A DNA stretch of 64,000 bases, taken from positions 7,761 to 71,760 of the forward strand of contig CAWUIO010000017.1 of the NCBI GenBank assembly GCA_963922455.1, read 5' to 3'. The position numbers were made by a program, and so were the translations under genes. Each line of letters begins with the position of its first letter. Position 1 is the first letter of the stretch. The DNA comes from CAWUIO01 sp963922455. Lineage in GTDB: Bacteria; Bacteroidota; Bacteroidia; Cytophagales; Microscillaceae. The notes under the pieces are model-generated. The model made no database searches, had not been told where the DNA came from, and worked only from the letters and a program-made list of their open reading frames with translations. Of the stretch, positions 34,214-41,887 are shown one piece after another.

Positions 34214-34645
34214 TCAGACCAAGTAGGTTCCTTCCGAAAAAGATTTCACATAGCTTTCGGCACTCATCACGGGGATTTGGGAATGGGCAAAGTCTTTAAA
34301 ATTGCGGGTTACCAACACGCGGGCCTCATTTTTCAGGGCGGTATAGTACTGAAAAGCATCTTCAAAATCTTTAAAAGAAGATACCAAGGACAAATCAATT
34401 TCCTTTTCTCCACTACTACCCACCTGACTTATTTTTCGGAGGCCTTCCAAGGCCTTTAAGGCTTCGGGTTTACCCATCTGTTTTCTGAGGATATATTCGG
34501 TCGTGATATAGCTCATCGTACTAATCAGTAATAAGACTTTTTTCTCCTCTCCCAAGCGAAATAATCGCTGGGCTGCGTCAAAAAAAGGCTCCCTTTGGGC
34601 CAAGAGGTCCAAAATAATGTTGGTATCTAAGAATACTCGCTCCAA
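34214..34645 (-). CDS. PIN domain ribonuclease toxin (VapC-like)
   Basis: 143 residues with PIN-domain layout: N-terminal MERVFLDTNIILDLL (Asp7 and Asp13), a central acidic ITTEYILRKQM and C-terminal ARVLVTRNFKDF. These place the metal-binding acidic residues of a PIN nuclease, though the usual TRD is TRN here. It begins 1 bp after the antitoxin stop, a tight type II toxin-antitoxin arrangement. Typical activity is cleavage of tRNA or rRNA; the target here is unknown. Confidence 0.85.
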   Translation of the reverse strand: MERVFLDTNIILDLLAQREPFFDAAQRLFRLGEEKKVLLLISTMSYITTEYILRKQMGKPEALKALEGLRKISQVGSSGEKEIDLSLVSSFKDFEDAFQYYTALKNEARVLVTRNFKDFAHSQIPVMSAESYVKSFSEGTYLV

Positions 34646-34646
34646 C

Positions 34647-34895
34647 TTATTTGTACTTTTCAGTTAAATAATCCCGGTAATCTTCCTGGTAATCATACTC
34701 TGTGGGCAACTGGATAATTCCGCTCAGTTGCTTGACCAGGCTGGTCTCTGGTACTTTCTCCTCCGGAAGCTCGTGCAATAATTTTTTAAGATAATTTTCA
34801 AATAAAGAAGATAAGCTCTGATCTTGTTCCCGAGCATATTTCTTCGCTTTTTGGATGATTTCTTCATCCATACTCAGGGTTAATTTGACATTCAT
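34647..34895 (-). CDS. DUF6364-type antitoxin
   Basis: 82 residues. The N-terminus NVKLTLSMDEEIIQKAKKYAREQDQSLSSLFENYLKKL is a ribbon-helix-helix-like DNA-binding segment typical of antitoxins paired with PIN toxins. The Tyr/Asp-rich tail (TEYDYQEDYRDYLTEKYK) probably wraps the toxin. It is the first gene of the pair, and twin direct repeats lie immediately upstream, consistent with autoregulation by the toxin-antitoxin complex. Confidence 0.85.
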   Translation of the reverse strand: MNVKLTLSMDEEIIQKAKKYAREQDQSLSSLFENYLKKLLHELPEEKVPETSLVKQLSGIIQLPTEYDYQEDYRDYLTEKYK

Positions 34896-34901
34896 AATAG
34901 A

Positions 34902-34936
34902 AGCTATACGTATGATTTACAATTAGCTATACGTAT
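34902..34936 (-). promoter_or_regulatory. twin operator of the PIN/DUF6364 pair
   Basis: AGCTATACGTAT occurs at 34902-34913 and again at 34925-34936, 23 bp apart (about two helical turns). Each copy contains the palindrome ATACGTAT. It starts 7 bp upstream of the antitoxin start. Confidence 0.7.
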
Positions 34937-35009
34937 TAAAACGAAAGGGAGATGGATGGAGTTCCCTAAAAAACCGGGCCAAGATAAATCCAGGCCCTGG
35001 CTTAGGATA

Positions 35010-35264
35010 TTACTCGCTCCATTTACGTTTCACAAGAGGCTTACTCGCCTTCATCAATCGGATAAACTCCGCCCGATAGCCTTCTTCATCTTCCCCCCTT
35101 GATTCGTGAGCTTGCAAAATAAGCGACCCTAAGTTGGTGCTCCCCAGGTATTCTGACTCCCTCAAGAGCATACCAAAACCAGCCACTGAAGCGGCAAATC
35201 GAAAGTTTTCGCTGGTTAATAAGCTTAAATAAGGCAAAAACAGCCTTTTAAAAGAGGCTTCTCT
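35010..35264 (-). pseudogene. truncated C-terminal remnant of a YfbK-like (VWA/DUF3520) protein
   Basis: Reads FLPYLSLLTSENFRFAASVA, then GFGMLLRESEYLG, and near the end GYRAEFIRLMKAS. This is the C-terminal signature of the YfbK/DUF3520 family (AxAVAxFGMLLR...GYRAEFxxLV). Full proteins are several hundred residues with a von Willebrand A domain; here about 85 codons remain. The frame is open back to a TAA at 35265-35267, four bases from the border of element copy 8. The 5' part has therefore been lost at or near the element. A TTG at 35237 could start a 75-residue peptide, but a functional product is unlikely. Confidence 0.7.
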
Positions 35265-35270
35265 TTAAAT

Positions 35271-35399
35271 GGCTGAGGGATAGAGCGGCATGTTTGAGCT
35301 CGTGTAGGCCCGGCGGGGAAGGGCAGCGAGTAGCGAAAGCCCGACCCCCGGCTACCGTATGTGAATAGGATTAGGAACCCTTAACCGGGGGGCAGCCCC
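35271..35399 (-). repeat. dispersed two-hairpin intergenic element, copy 8
   Basis: Reverse orientation. Alternative stem CCCCCGG / CCGGGGG around a variable segment of 33 nt. The GGGGC end is 5 nt from the argH stop; the CCCTCAGCC end abuts the truncated YfbK-like gene. Confidence 0.92.
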
Positions 35400-35404
35400 A
35401 AACT

Positions 35405-36778
35405 TTATGCTATTTGGGGGTCTTGTAATAAGTCTTGATAAGCCTGCTCAATACGTTCAAAATGATAGGTCTGCTCCACGTGGTCCATTTTCTGCCGGAT
35501 CAATTCCCAAGCAGGATTACCGATACTGCCCAGGTGGCTGTGATCTACCATTTTGGGGTCGGTGTAGGAATTTTGCGCAATATCCTGGGCTACTTTACGA
35601 TAGGCCTCCCGAAAGGGCATTCCTTCCTGAACGAGCTGATTGACTACCTCTACGCTAAATAGATATTGATAGCGGGAGTCATCCATCAAGGCCGGATTTA
35701 CTTCTAGATCTTGCAGCATCAGGCGGGCAATCTTGAGGCAGTCGCGCAATTCGGCAAATGCCGGGAAAAGATGCTCCTTAAGCAATTGAAAATCCCGGTG
35801 GTAGCCCGAGCCTAAATTGTGTATGAGGAGCTGCGTTTCCTGAGGCAAGGCCATGAGGCGACTACTTCGGGCCCGGATAAGCTCAAAGGCATCCGGGTTT
35901 TTCTTATGAGGCATAATGCTGGAACCGGTGGTCCAGGTGTCGGCCAATGTAAAAAAGCCGTAGTTTTGGTTTAGATAGGTGATGGAGTCGGCGGCCAGCT
36001 TGTTGAGGGTATTGGCGATAATTGCCAGGGATTGGCTCAAAATCAACTCTACTTTGCCCCGGCCCATCTGGGCGTAGACGACATTGACATTGGCGGCCGG
36101 AAAACCCAGAAGTTGGGTAGTGAACAAGCGATCTAAGGGAAAGGAGGAGCCAAAGCCGGCGGCCGAGCCCAAGGGGTTTTGATTAAGAATCTCGTAAGCT
36201 CTTTGTAAGTGCCACAGGTCATCGCTTAGGCTCTCGGCAAAAGCCCCAAACCAAAGACCAAAAGACGAAGGCATCGCGACCTGGGTATGGGTATAGCCAG
36301 GCATTAGCAAGCCTTGGTGTTGCTGGCCGAGGTCGAGCAGGGTGTCAAAAAGCTGGCGAATCTCCCCCGTCAAGCTACGGATTTCATGACGGAAGTAAAG
36401 CTTGAGATCCAATAAGACTTGATCGTTCCGGGAACGGCCAGCGTGAATCTTTTTGCCTAAGTCTCCCAGCTCACGGGTAAGCAGAAGCTCCACCTGGGAG
36501 TGAATATCTTCTACTCCCGGTTCTAGTGACAGCAGGCCTTCTTGGGCCTGGGGGTATAAGTGCTGCAGGGTTTTCGTTAAGGGTATCCGTTCTTCGGTAC
36601 TTAAAAGGCCAATTTTTTCTAACATCCGGATATGGGCCAGGGAGCCCAGAATATCAAAGGGGGCCAAATATAGATCCCAGTGGGGGTCTTGACCAATCGT
36701 AAAACGCTCCATCAAGGAGTTGGTTTGGATGCCTTTGTCCCATAATTTTTTGGGAGAGGGTTCAGATGAGGGACTCAT
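35405..36778 (-). CDS. argH: argininosuccinate lyase
   Basis: Last step of arginine synthesis: argininosuccinate to arginine plus fumarate. 457 residues, family length. Signatures: LWDKGIQTNSLMERFTIGQD, DIHSQVELLLTREL, IHAGRSRNDQV, GYTHTQVAMPSSFG and the fumarase/aspartase loop TGSSIMPHKKNPDAFELIRA. Its start overlaps the argE stop by 4 bp (ATGA), implying translational coupling. Final gene of the arginine cluster, with element copy 8 five bases after its stop. Confidence 0.97.
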   Translation of the reverse strand: MSPSSEPSPKKLWDKGIQTNSLMERFTIGQDPHWDLYLAPFDILGSLAHIRMLEKIGLLSTEERIPLTKTLQHLYPQAQEGLLSLEPGVEDIHSQVELLLTRELGDLGKKIHAGRSRNDQVLLDLKLYFRHEIRSLTGEIRQLFDTLLDLGQQHQGLLMPGYTHTQVAMPSSFGLWFGAFAESLSDDLWHLQRAYEILNQNPLGSAAGFGSSFPLDRLFTTQLLGFPAANVNVVYAQMGRGKVELILSQSLAIIANTLNKLAADSITYLNQNYGFFTLADTWTTGSSIMPHKKNPDAFELIRARSSRLMALPQETQLLIHNLGSGYHRDFQLLKEHLFPAFAELRDCLKIARLMLQDLEVNPALMDDSRYQYLFSVEVVNQLVQEGMPFREAYRKVAQDIAQNSYTDPKMVDHSHLGSIGNPAWELIRQKMDHVEQTYHFERIEQAYQDLLQDPQIA

Positions 36779-37851
36779 AGTTCTAAATTTTCTAAAAGTT
36801 GCACATAGATTTGAAAGCCCTCCATCATCTCGGAAACCCGGATAAATTCATCGGCCGTGTGGGAGCGAGAAGAATCTCCAGGGCCAATTTTGATACTGGT
36901 ATACGGGATCAAGGCTTGGTCGGAAAGCGTGGGAGAGCCATAGGTGCTCAGTCCTAAACCTAAGCCTTTTTGCACGAATGGATGCTCGAAGGCTATGCCA
37001 GAGGAGTTTAAGCGTAAAGAACGGGGTTCTACCCGACAATTTAGTGCCGAAGTTAGAAACGCAGCTACTTCGGCATTGCTGTATAGCTCATTGGTCCGAA
37101 CATCCAGTACAAAGTGGCACGCATCCGGTACTACATTGTGCTGGGTACCGGCTTTAATTTGGGTTACACTCACTTTAACCGGGCCTAAGAGATCGGAGAT
37201 CTTCGGGAAGCGGTAATTTTGTATCCAATGGATATCGGGTAAGGCTTGGTAAATTGCATTGAGCCCTTCTTCCCGGGCGGCATGTCCCGAAACGCCCTCG
37301 GCGTAGCAGTCTACCACCATCAATCCCTTTTCGGCGATGGCCATTTGCATTTGGGTGGGTTCGCCCACGATAGCGAGATCCACCGGACCTAAATCATCCA
37401 AAATAGAAGCGATCCCCCCCGGGCCCGAAATTTCTTCCTCGGCTGTGCCACTCCAAATTAAGTTAAAGGCGGGAGGGCTAGGGGCTTGATCTAGGTAGAT
37501 AAAAGTAGCCAATTGCGTAAGCAAAGAGGCTCCAGCATCGTTGCTCCCCAGGCCAAAAAGAAGATCGCTATCCAGCGTAGGTTCGAAGGGGTCCCGGGTC
37601 CAAGAGGCTACAGGCTTGACTGTATCGTGATGCGAATTTAATAAAATACTAGGCTTATGGCTTTGATTGTGCCGGGAGTGAAGCCAGAGATTATTACCCG
37701 ACCTGTGGGGACCATAGCCTAGCTCTTCCAAAAAGCGACTCAAACAAGTTGCTGTAGAAGCTTCTTCCCGACTATACGAAGGGATTCGGATCAACTTTTG
37801 GAGAAGCTCAATGTACTCCAAGGATAAAGAGGGAAGCGTATTTTGCATCAT
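36775..37851 (-). CDS. argE: M20-family N-acyl-citrulline/ornithine deacylase (ArgE-like)
   Basis: A 358-residue zinc-dependent deacylase. Metal ligands and catalytic Glu can be read: LLNSHHDTVKPV, GLGSNDAGASLL, SGTAEEEISGPGGI, VGEPTQMQMAIAEKG. In clusters with an acyl-ornithine carbamoyltransferase, as here, this enzyme removes the acyl group from N-acyl-citrulline. The acyl group (acetyl or succinyl) cannot be fixed from this protein. It lies between argB and argH. Confidence 0.88.
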   Translation of the reverse strand: MMQNTLPSLSLEYIELLQKLIRIPSYSREEASTATCLSRFLEELGYGPHRSGNNLWLHSRHNQSHKPSILLNSHHDTVKPVASWTRDPFEPTLDSDLLFGLGSNDAGASLLTQLATFIYLDQAPSPPAFNLIWSGTAEEEISGPGGIASILDDLGPVDLAIVGEPTQMQMAIAEKGLMVVDCYAEGVSGHAAREEGLNAIYQALPDIHWIQNYRFPKISDLLGPVKVSVTQIKAGTQHNVVPDACHFVLDVRTNELYSNAEVAAFLTSALNCRVEPRSLRLNSSGIAFEHPFVQKGLGLGLSTYGSPTLSDQALIPYTSIKIGPGDSSRSHTADEFIRVSEMMEGFQIYVQLLENLEL

Positions 37852-37856
37852 AAAAC

Positions 37857-38639
37857 TTATAAACTCAATAAGGTACCTGTAAATAAATCGCCTGCCATAG
37901 ACTGCTCATTGCCAATACCCACTTCCTGGACCCCCGCCCGTATGGCGGCAAACGCATTGTCCAGTTTGGGGATCATTCCATCTTTGATTACCCCGGCTTG
38001 GCGATACGTTTGGTACTGATTTGGGTTCATCCGGGCAATTAAGCTTTGGGGATTATTGACATCTTCCATTACTCCGGGTAGGTCCATGCAATAGCGCAAA
38101 CGGATATGGTAATTTCCATTTTTGGCCAAAGCTACAGCCAGGCTGGAGGCCATGGTGTCGGCATTGGTATTCAATAATTGCCCTTGCTTATCGTGGGTAA
38201 TGGGGGCGAGTACGGGGCAAATATTTTGCTCAAGCAGTTGCCCCCAAGCTTGGGTCTGGATTTCTACAATATCGCCGGCCCAACCGTAGTCAATGTCGCC
38301 TACGGGCCTTTTTTCGGCTCGGATGAGGTTTAAATCGGCCCCACAAATTCCGAGGGCACGGATATCCCGGGCCTGTAAGGCTGCCACGAGCTGTTTATTG
38401 ACAAGCCCAGCGTAGACCATGGTCACCACGCGAAGGGTGGCATCATCGGTAATTCTCCGGCCCTCCACCATAAGCGGTTCAATGCCCAGCTCTTGACTGA
38501 GTTCACTGGCCAATTTCCCTCCGCCATGCACCAAGATTTTGGCCCCAGAAACTTCCCGAAAGCGATTGAGAAATACTTCGAGTCGGGCAGGATTATCAAA
38601 ACTCTCCCCGCCAATTTTAAAAATATGGAGATTTTGCAT
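37857..38639 (-). CDS. argB: acetylglutamate kinase (ArgB)
   Basis: Phosphorylates N-acylglutamate, second step of arginine synthesis. 260 residues, amino-acid kinase fold: FKIGGESFDNPARL at the N-terminus, LVHGGGKLASELSQELGI, MVEGRRITDDATLRVVTMVYAGLVNKQLVA, and IPKLDNAFAAIRAGVQEVGIG. It lacks the N-terminal helix associated with arginine-inhibited hexameric enzymes, so feedback control may act elsewhere. Six base pairs separate it from argF'. Confidence 0.95.
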   Translation of the reverse strand: MQNLHIFKIGGESFDNPARLEVFLNRFREVSGAKILVHGGGKLASELSQELGIEPLMVEGRRITDDATLRVVTMVYAGLVNKQLVAALQARDIRALGICGADLNLIRAEKRPVGDIDYGWAGDIVEIQTQAWGQLLEQNICPVLAPITHDKQGQLLNTNADTMASSLAVALAKNGNYHIRLRYCMDLPGVMEDVNNPQSLIARMNPNQYQTYRQAGVIKDGMIPKLDNAFAAIRAGVQEVGIGNEQSMAGDLFTGTLLSL

Positions 38640-38645
38640 ATCGGT

Positions 38646-39596
38646 TTAAGCTAAAGTTTTCAACAAACTAAAGAGTACGGTCTGAGCCGAAAGTACCCGG
38701 TTGCGGGCTTGTGGGACCACCAGGGAAGCTGGGCTATCCAGTACGTGGTCTTGAATCACCACATTACGGCGAACAGGTAGGCAATGCATCAAATAGGCTT
38801 CCTGGGTCAAAGCCATTTTCTTTGGGTCGATCATCCAGGATGGATCCGTGCTTAGGATTTGGCCATACCTTTCATAGGAAGACCAGTTTTTGACATACAC
38901 AAAGTCGGCCCCTTTGAGGGCTTTGGCTTGATCGTACTCTACCGGGACGTCCTGGCTAAACGCTGGGCTTAACTCGTATCCTTCGGGATGGGTGAGGAGC
39001 AAATCTACTGGGGCTATTTTCATCCACTCCAAAAAAGAGTTGGCTACGGCTTGGGGTAAGGCCCTGGGATGGGGAGCCCAACTAAGTACCACTTTGGGCC
39101 GCTCTTTTTTCTTAAACTGCTCTATAGTGATCCAGTCGGCCAGGGATTGCAAGGGATGGCGGGTGGCCGATTCAAGGCTTATGATCGGGACTCCCGAGTA
39201 TCTTTGGAAGGCTTTTATAATTTCTTCTTGATAATCTTTCTCCCGGTCCTTCAAGCCAGCAAAAGCCCGAATGCCTATGATATCACAGTATTGACCGATC
39301 ACGGCAGCGGCTTCTTGGATATGCTCAGCCCGGTCGCCGTCCATTACGACGCCCTTCTCAAACTCAAGCTTCCAGCTATCCTGGCTTTGGTTCATCATCA
39401 AGACGTGCATGCCCATTTTTTGGGCGGCCAATTGGCTGCTCATCCGGGTCCGCAGACTCGGACTCAGAAAAATTAAGGCCAGGGTTTTATCCTGTCCTTG
39501 CTGGCTGATCAGGCTGGGGTTTTGGTGGATTTCGAGGGCCAGCCGGACCAGCTGACGGGGCCCTTCCACATCGGCTAGGGATGTAAAGTGCTTCAT
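38646..39596 (-). CDS. N-acyl-L-ornithine carbamoyltransferase (acetyl/succinyl type, ArgF')
   Basis: 316 residues. The carbamoyl-phosphate site reads LIFLSPSLRTRMSSQ; the acyl-ornithine-type features are MDGDRAEHIQEAAAVIGQYCDIIGIRAF, TWAPHPR-like SWAPHPRALPQAV and MHCLPVRRN. It is clearly the acyl-ornithine transcarbamylase branch, not classical ArgF. Position 90 is Ala, where the Bacteroides succinyl-ornithine enzyme has Pro90 and the Xanthomonas acetyl-ornithine enzyme has Glu92. That favours a succinylated substrate without proving it. Its start overlaps the argD stop by 4 bp. Confidence 0.92.
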   Translation of the reverse strand: MKHFTSLADVEGPRQLVRLALEIHQNPSLISQQGQDKTLALIFLSPSLRTRMSSQLAAQKMGMHVLMMNQSQDSWKLEFEKGVVMDGDRAEHIQEAAAVIGQYCDIIGIRAFAGLKDREKDYQEEIIKAFQRYSGVPIISLESATRHPLQSLADWITIEQFKKKERPKVVLSWAPHPRALPQAVANSFLEWMKIAPVDLLLTHPEGYELSPAFSQDVPVEYDQAKALKGADFVYVKNWSSYERYGQILSTDPSWMIDPKKMALTQEAYLMHCLPVRRNVVIQDHVLDSPASLVVPQARNRVLSAQTVLFSLLKTLA

Positions 39597-40744
39597 GTGT
39601 ATTCATTTTTGGGCAATACCTCCGGTAAAACTTGGGGCAAGGCCGCCAAAAAGGCATCGGCTTGTTCTTTGCGTATATTGAGGGCCGGGAGCAGACGAAG
39701 GGTGTGCTTCCCAGAAATTCCGGTAAAAATTTGGTGTTCTAGTAAGAGCTTTTTACGAGCAGGGCCCACCTCTGCCCCCCATTCCATGCCAATCATCAAG
39801 CCTTTCCCCCGTATAGCCCGTAAAGCAGGGATTTTAGTCAATTCCGCTAGGCAATAAACGCCCATTCTTTCGGCTTGGCCCATCAGTTTTTCCTCTCGGA
39901 TTACCTCTAAGACAGCCAAGCCAGCCGCGCAAGCCAAAGGATTGCCCCCAAAGGTAGTGCCCAACATGCCCGCCCAGGGCTGGATGTCTGGATGAATCAA
40001 AACGCCACCAATCGGAAATCCATTTCCCATCCCCTTGGCCATCGTGATTAAGTCGGCTTCTATTCCACTATGTTGATGGGCAAAAAACCGCCCGCTTCGT
40101 CCGTAGCCCGACTGGATTTCGTCCAGGATCAAAAGTGCCCCGTGAGCTTTACAAAGGGCTTGGGCCTCCCGTAAAAAAGAATCACCCGCCACATGGATGC
40201 CTCCGACCCCCTGAATACCTTCCACAATCACGGCACAAACGTCCTCAAGTTTTAAGGTTTTCTCCAACCCGGCCAAATCTTCCCAAGCCAAGCGGGTGTG
40301 CGGATGCTGGGCATTATACCGGGATACCAGCTTCGTATTATCACTCAAAACCACGGTCCCCGAGGTACGGCCGTGAAACCCCCGCTCAAAACAAACTACG
40401 TGCGCTTTGCCCGTATGAAAAGAAGCCAATTTGAGGGCATTCTCATTGGCTTCGGCTCCGCTATTGCATAAAAATAAGGAATGATCGGGATAGCCCGAAA
40501 GCTCTCCCAATAATTGAGCAAATTCTTTTTGCTCAGGCAGCAGTACCGAATTGGAATAAAACACCAAACGCTCCAACTGTGCTTTCAGGCGCTCCACAAA
40601 ATGCGGGTGTTGATGGCCAATCGAGATGACCGCATGCCCTCCGTAAAGATCCAGGTACTCCTGCCCCGTCTGATCCCAAACGTAGGCCCCTTGCCCTTTG
40701 ACCAGTTGGATGGGATATCGAGAATATACGTCAAATAAATCCAT
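39593..40744 (-). CDS. argD: N-acyl-ornithine aminotransferase (ArgD, class III PLP)
   Basis: 383 residues. Class-III aminotransferase signatures: YLDLYGGHAVISIGHQHP, NSGAEANENALKLA, VVFERGFHGRTSG-like CFERGFHGRTSGTV, ILDEIQSGYGRSGRFFAHQ, the PLP lysine in TMAKGMGNGFPIGG, and GTTFGGNPLACAAG. Converts N-acylglutamate semialdehyde to N-acylornithine using glutamate. Element copy 9 lies between it and argC, with its GGGGC end 26 bp from the argD start. Confidence 0.95.
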   Translation of the reverse strand: MDLFDVYSRYPIQLVKGQGAYVWDQTGQEYLDLYGGHAVISIGHQHPHFVERLKAQLERLVFYSNSVLLPEQKEFAQLLGELSGYPDHSLFLCNSGAEANENALKLASFHTGKAHVVCFERGFHGRTSGTVVLSDNTKLVSRYNAQHPHTRLAWEDLAGLEKTLKLEDVCAVIVEGIQGVGGIHVAGDSFLREAQALCKAHGALLILDEIQSGYGRSGRFFAHQHSGIEADLITMAKGMGNGFPIGGVLIHPDIQPWAGMLGTTFGGNPLACAAGLAVLEVIREEKLMGQAERMGVYCLAELTKIPALRAIRGKGLMIGMEWGAEVGPARKKLLLEHQIFTGISGKHTLRLLPALNIRKEQADAFLAALPQVLPEVLPKNEYT

Positions 40745-40770
40745 AATTCGTCTCTTGATTATACATATTG

Positions 40771-40902
40771 GGGGCTTGCCCGCGCCCTGAAAATCATACC
40801 AACTTGCCCCTTCCTACCGGCGCGGGCCGGGCTGGGCTGCCGAGCCGGCTCCCCCACAAACCAGCGGCGGTCTCGGCCCATACGGGCGCCCATCCCTAAG
40901 CC
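40771..40902 (+). repeat. dispersed two-hairpin intergenic element, copy 9
   Basis: Stem GCCCGCGC / GCGCGGGC around 34 nt. The second half is divergent (GCCGAGCCGG...GGTCTCGGCCC), resembling copy 1; ends CATCCCTAAGCC. It interrupts the arginine cluster between argC and argD and is the only copy within an apparent operon. Confidence 0.88.
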
Positions 40903-40917
40903 AGGGTGTTTCTTATA

Positions 40918-41886
40918 TTAAAAATAAGTGGCCTTCAAGTGTAATCCACTGCTTTCTTCCCAACTTTGCATAAGGTTGAGGTTTTGAATAGCCTGCCCCG
41001 AAGCTCCTTTGAGTAGATTGTCAATCATACTGATTATGTAAATCAGGTCTCCATGCTTTTCCAAATAAAGGACAGCCTTGTTGGTATTGACAACCTGCTT
41101 CAAGTCTGGATTAGCGTCACTTAAAAAAACAAAAGGGCTGGCTTGGTAAAATTCCCGATAGAGCTTTTTGATTTCATCTAAGTCTAAGGGGCAGACGGTA
41201 TACATACTTGCAAAGATGCCCCGCGTAAAATTTCCTCGTATGGGTACAAAACGTAGGTGAGCCCCGAGTCCCGGATCCAATTGCTGGAGACTTTGGTAAA
41301 TCTCCCCCTCGTGTTGGTGGGTAAAAACTTTATAAGCCGAGACATTATTATTTCGCCAACTAAAATGGGAGGTCTCACGCAAAGCTTGCCCCGCCCCCGT
41401 AGAACCGGTAATGGCTTGGATATGGACCTCTTCTCCCAAACAGTTCTGAGAGGCCAATGGCAGTAAGCCCAACTGAATGGCCGTAGCAAAACAGCCAGGA
41501 TTGGCCACACGGCTACTTGCCTTCAGGACCTCCCGGTTCAATTCGGGTAGGCCGTAGATAAAGTCGCCAGCATCGGGCTTCAAACGATAATCCCGGCTTA
41601 GGTCGATTACTTGTATTTCTGCCGGGACGGGATTATTTTCCATAAACACTCGAGCGTCACCGTGCCCTAAGGCCAGAAAGACCACATCTAAGCCCTCATA
41701 CCTCACTTCTGAGGTGAAGGCAAGTTCGGTTTCTCCCAGCAAATCCCGGTGGGTTTCGTAGAGGTATTTCCCAGCCTGGCTTTTACTCTGAACCGATTGC
41801 AGGTCTACGTGGGGGTGTTGTAAAACCAGACGTATAAGTTCGCCTGCAGTATAGCCCCCCCCTCCTATGATTCCTACTTTTTTCAT
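40918..41886 (-). CDS. argC: N-acetyl-gamma-glutamyl-phosphate reductase
   Basis: NADPH-dependent reduction of N-acylglutamyl phosphate to the semialdehyde. 322 residues: KKVGIIGGGGYTAGELIRLVLQHP (Rossmann motif), VVFLALGHGDA, the catalytic cysteine in RVANPGCFATAIQLGLLPL, and FVPIRGNFTRGIFA. One base pair separates its start from the argG stop. The element copy 9 follows its stop by 15 nt. Confidence 0.96.
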   Translation of the reverse strand: MKKVGIIGGGGYTAGELIRLVLQHPHVDLQSVQSKSQAGKYLYETHRDLLGETELAFTSEVRYEGLDVVFLALGHGDARVFMENNPVPAEIQVIDLSRDYRLKPDAGDFIYGLPELNREVLKASSRVANPGCFATAIQLGLLPLASQNCLGEEVHIQAITGSTGAGQALRETSHFSWRNNNVSAYKVFTHQHEGEIYQSLQQLDPGLGAHLRFVPIRGNFTRGIFASMYTVCPLDLDEIKKLYREFYQASPFVFLSDANPDLKQVVNTNKAVLYLEKHGDLIYIISMIDNLLKGASGQAIQNLNLMQSWEESSGLHLKATYF

Positions 41887-41887
41887 A

